This document shows positions 1 to 8,473 of a stretch of DNA of 64,000 nucleotides, piece by piece; the stretch's first letter is position 1, and every line of letters begins with the position of its first letter. This DNA is from Actinoallomurus iriomotensis. GTDB taxonomy: Bacteria; Actinomycetota; Actinomycetes; Streptosporangiales; Streptosporangiaceae. Where the stretch lies: contig NZ_BSTJ01000001.1 in the NCBI RefSeq assembly GCF_030269445.1, positions 1,265,898-1,329,897 on the forward strand, in the 5' to 3' direction. The translations under genes and the position numbers were made by a program. A model generated the notes under the pieces. That model ran no database searches. It had not been told where the DNA came from and saw nothing but the letters and a program-made list of their open reading frames with translations.

Positions 1-753
1 CCGCGCGCCGGGGATCTCGGCGAGCCCCAGCCGTTCGCGCAGCGGGGCCGGCAGCGAGCCCACGGTGACCGCCGTGGCGAGCGGGGCGGCCAGCGCCCGT
101 CCCGCCGCCCACACCGCCGGGCGGTCGCGCAGCACGGGCGGCGCGGGCACCTCCGCGAACAGCCGGTGCAGGATGAGGGCGGCCGCCTCGGTGTTCTCCA
201 GGCGCTCCTCGACCATCAGGTCGTAGTAGCGCCAGAACTCCCGCAGCGTCGGCGGCAGCTCGCCCTCACCGCCCTCCATCTGGGCGAGGAACGCCCGGAA
301 CTCGGCGTACAGGCGGTCGAGGGACGCGCCGTCGAGGGACCGGCCGCCCAGCCGGTACATCGTGACCGTGGACTCGAACAGCGTCGCCACCACCCAGGCG
401 CGCGCCCCGGGATCGAGCGCGGTGTACGGGCGGCCCTCGGCGTCGGTGCCGGCCATGCGGGCGTGCAGCCGGTTGAGCCGGGCGGCCTCCCGCCGCCGTA
501 CCCGCTCGTCGGGGTCGACCAGCCGCTGGGCGCTGAGGACGGTGTTGCGCAGCCGCCGCCAGGGATGGGCGACGAAGGTGGAGTTGGCGATCAGCGCGGC
601 GCCGATCTGCGGGTGCGCGGCCTCCAGGACGGTGGCGCGGGCGACCGCCAGCCCCCAGCGCGCCTCGTGGCACAACCGCCGCAGCATCGAGTCCGGGCCG
701 TACAGGTCGGCGGTGTCGAGCGAAGCCGGTGCGGTCGTCGTCTCGCTGGTCAC
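1..753 (-). CDS. Oxygenase MpaB-like (DUF2236) protein, C-terminus cut by window edge
   Basis: The minus frame is open from the GTG at 753 to the window edge, so the end of the protein lies outside. The translation begins VTSETTTAPASLDTADLYG and contains the family-like stretches EAAHPQIGAAL and ATLFESTVTMYRLGG. DUF2236 proteins (MpaB, latex-clearing protein relatives) are probable haem-dependent oxygenases; the substrate here is unknown. The GTG overlaps the TGA of the prenyl transferase gene by 4 bases (GTGA), so the two genes are probably translationally coupled. Family assignment is from overall pattern and is moderately sure. Confidence 0.7.
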   Translation of the reverse strand, partial: MTSETTTAPASLDTADLYGPDSMLRRLCHEARWGLAVARATVLEAAHPQIGAALIANSTFVAHPWRRLRNTVLSAQRLVDPDERVRRREAARLNRLHARMAGTDAEGRPYTALDPGARAWVVATLFESTVTMYRLGGRSLDGASLDRLYAEFRAFLAQMEGGEGELPPTLREFWRYYDLMVEERLENTEAAALILHRLFAEVPAPPVLRDRPAVWAAGRALAAPLATAVTVGSLPAPLRERLGLAEIPGAR

Positions 754-1478
754 GATGCGTCTCCTGTCGTGGTGGGTACCCGTACGTCGCCGAAGCGGCG
801 TTCGCGCCGCCGGTAGAGGTCCAGGCACTCGCGGAAGTGCCCGGCGCGGAAGTCCGGCCAGAGCACGAGCGGGAAGACCCATTCGGCGTAGGCCACGTGC
901 CAGAGCATGAAGTTGGAGATGCGCTGCTCGCCGGAGGTGCGGATGACCAGGTCCACCTCGGGCGTGTCGGGGTGGGGCAGATGGCGGGCGAACGTCTCCT
1001 CGGTGATCTCCTCCGCCGGCACCCGGTCGCGGACGAGCGACCGCGCGGCCTCCACGATGTCGCGGCGCCCGCCGTGGTCGAATGCCACCGTCAGCGTCAT
1101 CCGCCGGTTGTCGCGGGTGAGCATCATCAGGTCGGCGATGTCGCGGGCCAGCGGCGGCGGGATGCGGGGATCGGTGACTCCGAGGAAGCGGCACCGGATG
1201 CCGCGCGCGTGTAACGACAGGGCGTGCTTGCGGATGGCGCGCCGTACGAGCCGCATCAGGAAGGCGACCTCGGCCGGGGGCCGCCGCCAGTTCTCCGTGG
1301 AGAAGGCGTACAGGCTCAGCCACTCGACCCCGGCCGCGTGCGCCGCCTCGATCACGTCGATCACCGCGGCCTCCGCCGCCCGATGCCCGGCCGTGCGCGG
1401 CAGCGACCTCAGTGCCGCCCACCGGCCGTTGCCGTCCATCACGCACGCCACGTGACGGGGCACGATCCGCTCGTTCAA
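750..1478 (-). CDS. uppS: Isoprenyl transferase (UppS/cis-prenyltransferase family)
   Basis: Cis-prenyl transferases condense isopentenyl diphosphate units to make polyprenyl diphosphates such as the carrier lipid for the cell wall. The signature CVMDGNGRW lies near the N-terminus. FDHGGRRDIV (usually NYGGR) and RTSGEQRISNFMLW follow, with the C-terminal WPDF motif. I chose the TTG at 1478 because GGGGAGGT lies just upstream; that spacing is short, and in-frame GTG codons a few residues later or a TTG at 1511 are alternatives. About 242 residues is normal. Actinobacteria often carry more than one homologue, so this need not be the essential copy. Confidence 0.85.
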   Translation of the reverse strand: MNERIVPRHVACVMDGNGRWAALRSLPRTAGHRAAEAAVIDVIEAAHAAGVEWLSLYAFSTENWRRPPAEVAFLMRLVRRAIRKHALSLHARGIRCRFLGVTDPRIPPPLARDIADLMMLTRDNRRMTLTVAFDHGGRRDIVEAARSLVRDRVPAEEITEETFARHLPHPDTPEVDLVIRTSGEQRISNFMLWHVAYAEWVFPLVLWPDFRAGHFRECLDLYRRRERRFGDVRVPTTTGDAS

Positions 1479-1637
1479 CGCACCTCCCCGGCGGCGTGAA
1501 GGACACACCAAGAGGAATCAGGTAATCGGTCAACTACCCACAGATACCATCGATCGCCGGGCGCGGTAACCCCTGGACGCCGTTCCTGGGGACGACGTCC
1601 CCACGATGAGCGGGCCGCCTCTGGCCATACTGGGCTG

Positions 1638-2483
1638 ATGGACCTCTCCGAGCTCGGCGCGTTCCTGCGCTCCCGGCGGTCGCGGATCAGGCCGGCCGAC
1701 GTCGGCCTGCCCACCGGGCCGCGGCGGCGGGTGCCGGGGCTGCGGCGCGACGAGATCGCCACGCTGGCCGGGGCCTCGGTGGACTACTACACCGAACTCG
1801 AACGCGGCCGCGGCGCGCAGCCGTCGGCGCAGATGCTCTCGGCGCTGGCCCGGGCGCTGCGGCTCGACCACGACGAGCGCGACCACCTGTTCAACCTGGG
1901 CGGACGTCCCGTTCCTCCGCCGCACGGCGCACTGGCGCACGTCCAGCCGGCCATGCTGGACCTGCTGGGCCGGCTCACGGGTACGCCCGCGCAGATCATC
2001 ACCGACCTCCACGAGACCCTCGTGCAGAACCCCCTGGCCGTGGCGCTGCTCGGCCGGCACCCGACGTCGGGCGGCTTCGAGACGAGCTTCGCCTACCGCT
2101 GGTTCACCGACCCGGCCGCCCGCGCGATCTATCCGCCGGAGGACCACGCGCACCAGTCGGCGGCGTTCGCGGCGGACCTGCGCGCCGCCGTGGGCCGCCG
2201 CGGGAGGGACCGTCACTCCGACGCGATGGTGGCCGCGCTCCGCCGCGAGAGCCCGGAGTTCGCCGGGCTGTGGGACACCGGCGACGTCGCCGTACGCCGC
2301 CGGGACAGCAAGCGGATCATCCACCGGGAGCTCGGCGTCATCGAGATCGACTGCCTGACCCTGCTGAGCGAGGACGGCCGCCAGCGCCTGCTGTGGTTCG
2401 CCCCGCGCCCCGGCACCCGGGCCGTGGAGCAGCTGCGCCTGCTGGACGTCATCGGCACCCAGGACCTGACGGCCACGTCATGA
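1638..2483 (+). CDS. XRE-family regulator with MmyB-like ligand-binding domain
   Basis: An N-terminal helix-turn-helix (about residues 1-75) contains GLRRDEIATLAGASVDYYTE and LERGRG, typical of actinobacterial XRE/MmyB regulators. The remainder matches the MmyB-type domain: ETLVQNPLAVALLG, then FAYRWFTDP, and a C-terminus EQLRLLDVIGTQDL. Such regulators often control a neighbouring oxidoreductase, and the ligand is unknown here. The last 50 or so bases are repeated 4.1 kb downstream at 6527-6573. The gene is divergent from uppS across about 160 bp. Confidence 0.85.
   Translation: MDLSELGAFLRSRRSRIRPADVGLPTGPRRRVPGLRRDEIATLAGASVDYYTELERGRGAQPSAQMLSALARALRLDHDERDHLFNLGGRPVPPPHGALAHVQPAMLDLLGRLTGTPAQIITDLHETLVQNPLAVALLGRHPTSGGFETSFAYRWFTDPAARAIYPPEDHAHQSAAFAADLRAAVGRRGRDRHSDAMVAALRRESPEFAGLWDTGDVAVRRRDSKRIIHRELGVIEIDCLTLLSEDGRQRLLWFAPRPGTRAVEQLRLLDVIGTQDLTATS
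2424..2470 (+). repeat. Left copy of 47-bp perfect direct repeat (3' end of XRE gene)
   Basis: These 47 bases, starting GTGGAGCAGCTGCGCC and ending CAGGACCTGAC, encode VEQLRLLDVIGTQDLT in the XRE gene. They recur without mismatch at 6527-6573, in the same orientation, 4103 bp away. The repeats bracket the NIPSNAP-like gene and the nSTAND/WD40 gene. Confidence 0.95.
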
Positions 2484-2541
2484 GCCTGTCGGGATAATCA
2501 GTCGATCGGGCGCCCGACGGGGGCGAGGACGAGGGAATGGG

Positions 2542-2850
2542 ATGCGTCAGATGCCGCGGACAACGCAACTCCGGGTCTACACGGTTCGCGCCAGCCTGCT
2601 GGACGAGTGGGCGGATAAGTGGCGGAGCCTGATCGTGCCCCTACGGCTGGAGTTCGGTTTTGAGATCGGCGGTGGATGGCTGGACCGGGAGCGCAACCAG
2701 TTCGTGTGGTTGGTCTCCTATGAGGGGGACGAGACGTTCGCGGACCGGAACGCCGCCTATTGGGCGTCTCCCAAACGCGAGCAAATGAACCTCGATCCGG
2801 CCGACTACCTGCTCGACACGGACGTACGGACCGTTGAGACGGTTCTTTAG
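2542..2850 (+). CDS. Small NIPSNAP/ABM-like dimeric alpha-beta barrel protein
   Basis: This is a 102-residue protein starting MRQMPRTTQLRVYTVRASLL, with an ATG 9 bases later as an alternative start. The pattern of an opening strand (QLRVYTVRA), a helix with W residues, then WLDRERNQFVWLVSYEGDE and AYWASPKREQM resembles NIPSNAP family proteins. Their biochemical role is generally unclear. It lies tail to tail with the nSTAND/WD40 gene, 3 bases apart, inside the block bounded by the direct repeat. Confidence 0.65.
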   Translation: MRQMPRTTQLRVYTVRASLLDEWADKWRSLIVPLRLEFGFEIGGGWLDRERNQFVWLVSYEGDETFADRNAAYWASPKREQMNLDPADYLLDTDVRTVETVL

Positions 2851-2853
2851 CGG

Positions 2854-5800
2854 TCAAGGTTGTGACGGAAGAAGGTGGTTGCGGCGTTCTTCGGCGCTGA
2901 GTGAGCGAAACACTCGATTTCGCGCCCTGGCCTGGAGGACATCGAAGTCCGGCTCCGCGCGCCAGATCCGGGCCGTCCCGTCGAACGAAGCCGTCAGCAG
3001 CCGCCCGTCGGCGGACCAGTCCACCGACGTCACCTTGTCCTGATGGACTCCGGCTACCACGACTTCCTCTTGGCTCGCGGCATCCCACACGCGCACGGTG
3101 TGGTCATCGGAACCGGTCGCGATGCGAGTTCCATCAGGAGACCACGCGACCGTGCGCACCCGGCCCTGGTGGCCTCTGAGAATCGCCACCTCCCGCCCCG
3201 TCGCGACCTCCCAGATGCGGGCCGTCCAGTCCGCAGACGAGGTGACGACGTGACGTTCGTCCGGTGACCAGGAGACGTCATCCACCCAGTTATCGTGTCC
3301 ACGCAGGACGGTGAGCTGATCCGAGGAGCCGACCTCCCAAATTCGGCAGGTCCGATCGTCCGAGGTAGAGGCGATCATGCGTGAGCTTGGTGACCAGGCT
3401 GCGCTGATCACCCAGTCCTGGTGGCCGCTAAGGGTGGCGGTGCACACCCGCTCGGACACTTCCCAGACACGTAGCAGAGCGTCGTGTCCGCCAGTGACCA
3501 GCCGGGTTCCGTCCGGCGACCAGTGGACGGCCTCGACGGTCACGCCTTCCGCCAGGACGACGGCCGAGCCGTCCTGCCACAGCCGCACGGTGTCGTCACT
3601 CGAACCGGTCGCGATCGTGGATCCGCTCGGCGACCACGCGACCGCCCAGACGCGATCCGTGTGGGAGCCGGCACCACCGCTCAGAACTGAGGTCCGCCGG
3701 CCGGTGCGAGCATCCCAGACGCCCACCGACGCGTCATCGGATGCCGTCGCCACCTGCGATCCGTCGGGGGACCACGTGGCCTGGTTCACGCGTTCGTCGT
3801 GCCCATGAACGAGGACGTCTTCGGCTCCCTGGGGGACGATGTTCCAGATGCGGGCGGTGCTGTCCTCGGAGCCCGTCGCGATCGCGGTACCGTCGGGTGA
3901 CCAAGCGACGCCCCATACGGTGTCATCGTGACCGCGCAGCACGGCGACGAGCCTGGCGTCACGGGTGTCGAAGACCCTGGCCGTTCGGTCCGTGGACACC
4001 GACGCAATCCGAGTGCCGTCGGGCGACCACGCCACGTTCCAGACCTGGTCTGCGTGGCCGCGAATCAACAGCCGTTCCCGGCCATCGTCGGGGTCCCAGA
4101 TCCGGATGGTGTGGTCGCCGGACGACGTGGCCAGCTCGGCACCGTCGGGCGACCACGCCAGTCCCTCGACGAAGTCCGTGTGCCCGCTCAGCGTTCGCGT
4201 GGGCGTCGAGCCGTCGAGATCCCAAATTATCGCCGTTCGATCGTGTGAGGCGGTGGCCAGACGCCTCCCGTCAGGAGACCAGCCGATACCGAGCACGTTG
4301 TCCCGGTGTCCGTGCAATGCCTGTTCGAGCCGTCCGGTGTAGGCGTCCCAGATCCGTACGACCAGGTCCCGGGACGCCGAGGCGATCCAGCGACCGTCGG
4401 GAGACCAGGCGACGGCTCGCACGACGTCCCCAGCTCCGCTGAGGACGTCGAGCTGGGCGCCGGTGTGGGCGTCCCACACTCGTACGGTGCGGTCGCGGGA
4501 CGCGGTCGCGACCCGATTCGAACGCGGGGACCAGGCGACCATCTCCACCATTGACGTATGACCGGTCAACGTCAGAAGACCGCGCCCGGAAACCGCGTCG
4601 AAGATCCGCGCGGTCCCATCCCGTGATGCCGTGGCGATTTTGGAGCCGTCCGGCGACCAGGCAAGGTTGCGGACCGTGTCGGTGTGGCCGACCAGCACGG
4701 TGCGCAGATGGCTAAAGGCCAACGCGGTCATTAGGGCGCGCTGCGCCGCCGGAGTGGCCGCACACTCCCCTAACGCTGCCAGCGACAGCAGGATAGACAG
4801 CTCTGGATACCGCTCGACGTTCGCCAGGACGTGCTCGCCGATGCCGTCAGAGACCCTGCGTAGGAAGGCCAGGTCGCGTCTTTTGGAGACGTCGACGAGC
4901 TGCCGTACCGGATCCGATGCCTGACCGGTCTCTTCCAGCCCGGCAAGCCAGCGTTCGGCCAGAACCAGCCGATCCCCTGTGAGCAGATAGTCACCGCTCC
5001 GGTCGGAGCGGAACCAGTCGGCCGCCCAACGTTCCAGCTCGGCACGCTGGCGTAGTTGTTCGGCTCGCGCCTCCACCTCTTGACGCAGCGGAGGCCACTG
5101 ACGGAACAACGCCTCATGGGCGACGTGCACCGACGGCCGGTTCTCCTCTACATCAGTGACGAGAAGACGCGCGTCCACGAAGGCGTCTACGACTCGGCGC
5201 TCCTCGGCCGACAGGCCGGTCAGGAAGACCTTACGGCGGGCGACCTCCTGACCTTCCACCGCCACGAACTTCAACAAGACCTTGAGCACGTCGTCGATCC
5301 CTTTGTCGCCCCGGAGCTCGACTACGACCTGATCGGCCTGGCGCGCCAGTGCGCCCGCGACTCCCCCCAGGGCCCTGTAGTGCTCCTCCGTCGCGACGGC
5401 GGCTGGACTGACCGTGTAGTAGAGCTCCTGCAGGAGGTAAGCCAGCAGGGGAAGGGCATCGACGGTGCCGGTCTCTTTAATGATCTCCTCGACCAGGCCG
5501 GACGCGAATGACATTCCGGCGAGTTCGCCAGGCCGCTCGATGACCTGTACCAGCTGGGTACGGCCCAACGTGCCGATCGCCATCGGCGACTGGAACAATT
5601 CCGGGTGAGATGTCTCCAGAAAGTCCCGCAGGAATTCCACTCGTACCGTCGTCAGCACCCACAGGCGTGAATCGCGCCGTAGAGCATCGGCCAGGATGTT
5701 CAGAAAGAGCGTGCGTTCGCTTCGTCCGCTGAGCGTGATCAGCTCTTCCATCTGATCGATCACGATGAGCAGCCGCCGAAACCTCTGACCGCCCCGGCGT

Positions 5801-6402
5801 AGCCGCCGCAGTTCGGCGCCGAGCGCCTGCGGTGAGCGGCGTAGCCGTTGCTGGAGGTCCGTCACATCGACGTCGGGTAGGACGCTGCTCAGCGCCTTCG
5901 CCAGTGCGCTCATCGGGTCCGCTCCAGGGACGATCACCGGGAACACCGTCCATCGACGCTCCCGAAGCCGCGGGACGAGCCCGGCGCGGATGAGGGACGA
6001 CTTGCCGCTGCCCGAGGCGCCGACCAGGGGAATGAAGCGGTCCGCAAAGCGGGCCGGCGCTTCATGCGACCGACGGACCAACTCTGCGATCTGGATGTCT
6101 CGGCCGAAGAAGATCGGTGCGTCGTCTTCCGAGTAGGCGTCCAGCCCCGGATAGGGGGTGCGCCGGGAATCCCAGACCCGCTTGGGCGCCGTGGGGCTCT
6201 CCAGGCGATAGACGATGACGTTCCCGACGATCAGCGCGAGAATGAAGACCCCGATGGCGGGAGTGGCGACCCCTTGCAGGACCTTGAGGACGTACGGCGC
6301 TCGCTGACTGTTCGTGGCATAGTTGGTGACAATTCCCAACAGGCTTGCCGTGATGACGAGCGTCACCTGCAGCATTAACTCGAGTCGCTGCCGACGTCTC
6401 AT
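2854..6402 (-). CDS. Membrane-anchored nSTAND1 NTPase with 14 WD40 repeats
   Basis: The protein is about 1182 residues from the ATG at 6402 (GTG 6447 is possible). Two hydrophobic helices (about 11-28 and 45-64) are followed by the nSTAND1 entry motif YPGLDAYSEDDAPIFFGRD. Next come Walker A GASGSGKSS (about 128-136) and Walker B LLIVIDQMEE (about 211-220). A helical linker leads to 14 WD40 repeats of the form GH-x-V-AWSPDG-ATAS-D-TARIWD, enough for two seven-bladed propellers. STAND ATPases are switch proteins that oligomerise after a sensor domain binds a target, and several act in defence or signalling. No effector nuclease or protease is visible, so output through the membrane anchor is inference. 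No clear ribosome binding site marks the start. Confidence 0.88.
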   Translation of the reverse strand: MRRRQRLELMLQVTLVITASLLGIVTNYATNSQRAPYVLKVLQGVATPAIGVFILALIVGNVIVYRLESPTAPKRVWDSRRTPYPGLDAYSEDDAPIFFGRDIQIAELVRRSHEAPARFADRFIPLVGASGSGKSSLIRAGLVPRLRERRWTVFPVIVPGADPMSALAKALSSVLPDVDVTDLQQRLRRSPQALGAELRRLRRGGQRFRRLLIVIDQMEELITLSGRSERTLFLNILADALRRDSRLWVLTTVRVEFLRDFLETSHPELFQSPMAIGTLGRTQLVQVIERPGELAGMSFASGLVEEIIKETGTVDALPLLAYLLQELYYTVSPAAVATEEHYRALGGVAGALARQADQVVVELRGDKGIDDVLKVLLKFVAVEGQEVARRKVFLTGLSAEERRVVDAFVDARLLVTDVEENRPSVHVAHEALFRQWPPLRQEVEARAEQLRQRAELERWAADWFRSDRSGDYLLTGDRLVLAERWLAGLEETGQASDPVRQLVDVSKRRDLAFLRRVSDGIGEHVLANVERYPELSILLSLAALGECAATPAAQRALMTALAFSHLRTVLVGHTDTVRNLAWSPDGSKIATASRDGTARIFDAVSGRGLLTLTGHTSMVEMVAWSPRSNRVATASRDRTVRVWDAHTGAQLDVLSGAGDVVRAVAWSPDGRWIASASRDLVVRIWDAYTGRLEQALHGHRDNVLGIGWSPDGRRLATASHDRTAIIWDLDGSTPTRTLSGHTDFVEGLAWSPDGAELATSSGDHTIRIWDPDDGRERLLIRGHADQVWNVAWSPDGTRIASVSTDRTARVFDTRDARLVAVLRGHDDTVWGVAWSPDGTAIATGSEDSTARIWNIVPQGAEDVLVHGHDERVNQATWSPDGSQVATASDDASVGVWDARTGRRTSVLSGGAGSHTDRVWAVAWSPSGSTIATGSSDDTVRLWQDGSAVVLAEGVTVEAVHWSPDGTRLVTGGHDALLRVWEVSERVCTATLSGHQDWVISAAWSPSSRMIASTSDDRTCRIWEVGSSDQLTVLRGHDNWVDDVSWSPDERHVVTSSADWTARIWEVATGREVAILRGHQGRVRTVAWSPDGTRIATGSDDHTVRVWDAASQEEVVVAGVHQDKVTSVDWSADGRLLTASFDGTARIWRAEPDFDVLQARARNRVFRSLSAEERRNHLLPSQP

Positions 6403-6702
6403 CGCGATCCACCGATCGTGTCGCCCCGCAAGACCAGCCGTCCCCACTCAGACCGAAACCGATACTCGAAGCCGCCTTACGCACGGTATCTCGCCTTCCG
6501 CCGGGCCACACGGCGGAAGGCGAACTGTGGAGCAGCTGCGCCTGCTGGACGTCATCGGCACCCAGGACCTGACCGCCGACCACGCGCTGGACGGATGGCC
6601 GCCGAGGTCAACGATGGGAGCCGCGAGGCCGCTCGGTAAGATCGACTTCGGCATTCACCGCTTGACGCCGGGCACCGGCGGGATCGTCTTGAGGGACGGC
6701 GT
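6403..6702. other. Intergenic stretch holding a regulator remnant, no intact gene
   Basis: About 300 bp between the divergent STAND and WXG-like genes. The only recognisable content is the right copy of the 47-bp repeat and a few flanking bases. Promoters for both divergent genes must lie here but I cannot assign hexamers confidently. Confidence 0.5.
6527..6573 (+). pseudogene. Fragment of an XRE/MmyB regulator 3' end, right copy of direct repeat
   Basis: This is identical to 2424-2470 and reads VEQLRLLDVIGTQDLT in frame. Homology stops on both sides: the bases upstream (6481-6526) do not continue the XRE protein, and downstream the frame runs on into unrelated sequence. It is therefore a detached C-terminal fragment, left by a tandem duplication plus deletion or by an insertion that copied the gene end. 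Confidence 0.85.
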
Positions 6703-8307
6703 ATGGACGGATACATCGCCTCCGCCGGTGCCGTCGGAAGCGCCGCGCGCGGCGTCGAGACACTGGCGACCCGGGTGGAGACCTTTCACCGCGCCACCGG
6801 CGATGCGACGCGTGCCCTGTCGCCCGAGCACGTGTGGGGGCTGCTCCGGTCCTTGAGACAGGATTTCCTGTCGCTCGCCGCCGAGTTCGAACAGCATCTG
6901 GACCACATGTCCGGCGCCATCGACGGCGCGAAGAAACGTCTCCACGCGACGGGCACCCACTATTCTTCCGCTGAGACGGCGTGTCTGCGGGTATTGGCGA
7001 AAGTCGGCGACGAATACGGCGACGGCCGGCGACTCCGCCAGTTGAATCCGGCCTCACGGTTCTACCAGGACCACCGCGCCTGGAACGGCGTCATCACTTC
7101 TCTGCCCATGGCCGCCGGCACGCTGGGATCGGCGGCCCTTCATACCTGGCGGTTCTTCGGCGACCTGGACAGCGACGACAAGTACAACATCGGCACTGAT
7201 ATCGCACTGCTGGTCACCGACGCCTCTGCCGCTTTCCTAGCGGTGCGTTCCAATTACGCCAACATCATCGCCGACCCGATCGGTTTTCTGGCCCGGGGCG
7301 GCGTCTCCTTCCTGCTGAACGCGTTCTACTGGACGAAGACCGTCGCGGACCGGCTGACGGGTGACCCGATCGCCACCGGACAGGCGGCGTACAACTTCGA
7401 CAGCATCGCCCAGGGCTGCCGCAAGCTCGCGACCGACCTCGACGAGACCATGCACCGGACTCTCGGCGAGACGTGGCAGGGGATCGCCGCGGACACCGCG
7501 CGGCAGCGCCTGACGGAGGTGCGAGACGGGATCGCGGACACCGCGGGCAGCGCCGACCGGACGGCGGCGCTGCTGCAGCTGGTCAGCTCGCTCATCACCG
7601 ACGTGGAGGCGATCATCCGCGGGATGATCAGCGAGGTGGTGGTGTGGGCGGTTGTGGCCTGGCTCAGCGCCCAGCTGGCCGCGGCCGAGACGTTGGGAGC
7701 CTCGGAGCTTGCCGCCGCGCAGCGGATCACCGCGGAGTCGAGCAGGACCGCCGGCGACGTCGGGCGGGTGATGACGGTGCTGGCAGGAATGCTCCGGCGC
7801 GTCAGCGGCCTGGTGCGCCGGTTGCGCGCCGAGCTCCGGCAGATCAAGGCGAAGTCCTTCACGGCGCTGCTGCGTTCGACGCCCGGACGGAAATTCATGG
7901 AGTCCGGGTACGGCGGCGGCCGCCAGACCCTTTCTCGCGTCAGGGCCGACGCCACCGGGAAACACGCGAGAATCAACGACTTTCACGTCTTCGTCAGCAC
8001 GGGAAAGCAGACCGGGCGATCGGCCAAGAACGGCGTTCTTCGCAACTTCGGCTTCAACCAGTACTGGACCGATCCATCCGGGAAGCCGTACCCGTTCGAC
8101 CAACGCAAGATACGGGTCCTGTCCTACCAGGTACCAGACGGTCAAGGCGGGACACGCGCGTTGAACAACTACGTCGGCGTCGCCGGCAGCGCGGCGTCGA
8201 CCGTCCTGCCGTTCGGCCGGGCGGCGCAGTACTGGGCACGGGGCGGCGACACGGCGCCCGGCAGCGACATCGACCGGGAACTCGACCTCTGGGAGACCCC
8301 GGCGTAG
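6703..8307 (+). CDS. WXG100-like helical protein, possible type VII secretion substrate
   Basis: This is a 534-residue protein with ATG at 6703. The N-terminal 110 residues are predicted helical (LRSLRQDFLSLAAEFEQHL). A second helical module around 230-330 contains TLGETWQGIAADTARQRL, a W-x-G turn like that of WXG100/ESX proteins. It is followed by a hydrophobic helix, EVVVWAVVAWLSAQLAA. The C-terminal 150 residues contain RKFMESGYGGGRQTLSRV and NDFHVFVSTGKQTG, not matched to a known toxin. By analogy with LXG/WXG polymorphic proteins it may be exported by an ESX system, but no ESX genes are in the window. Confidence 0.5.
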   Translation: MDGYIASAGAVGSAARGVETLATRVETFHRATGDATRALSPEHVWGLLRSLRQDFLSLAAEFEQHLDHMSGAIDGAKKRLHATGTHYSSAETACLRVLAKVGDEYGDGRRLRQLNPASRFYQDHRAWNGVITSLPMAAGTLGSAALHTWRFFGDLDSDDKYNIGTDIALLVTDASAAFLAVRSNYANIIADPIGFLARGGVSFLLNAFYWTKTVADRLTGDPIATGQAAYNFDSIAQGCRKLATDLDETMHRTLGETWQGIAADTARQRLTEVRDGIADTAGSADRTAALLQLVSSLITDVEAIIRGMISEVVVWAVVAWLSAQLAAAETLGASELAAAQRITAESSRTAGDVGRVMTVLAGMLRRVSGLVRRLRAELRQIKAKSFTALLRSTPGRKFMESGYGGGRQTLSRVRADATGKHARINDFHVFVSTGKQTGRSAKNGVLRNFGFNQYWTDPSGKPYPFDQRKIRVLSYQVPDGQGGTRALNNYVGVAGSAASTVLPFGRAAQYWARGGDTAPGSDIDRELDLWETPA

Positions 8308-8342
8308 GACCCCGCCGAGCCGTCGTTCCGCACGCACCAGGT

Positions 8343-8374
8343 CCTGGCACCACCGGGGAAAGAGTGGTGCCAGG
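8343..8374. terminator. Hairpin, perfect 11-bp stem with 10-nt loop
   Basis: CCTGGCACCAC at 8343-8353 pairs exactly with GTGGTGCCAGG at 8364-8374. It sits 35 bases after the WXG-like gene stop and upstream of the membrane protein gene. No T-run follows, which is common for actinobacterial terminators. Confidence 0.7.
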
Positions 8375-8473
8375 TCCACCCTTACTCGGTGTCCACGCCC
8401 ACGGACGCACTGTGGCCTTCCCCAGCAGGATTGCCGACATCAGCAAGAAACGCTCGGAAAGGCCCCAGCCGCA

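Noticed and set aside
2540-6402. Classification of the STAND/WD40 block as a complete known anti-phage system.
   Set aside because: No effector domain, nuclease, protease or recognised defence partner is present; membership of a defence system would be speculation.
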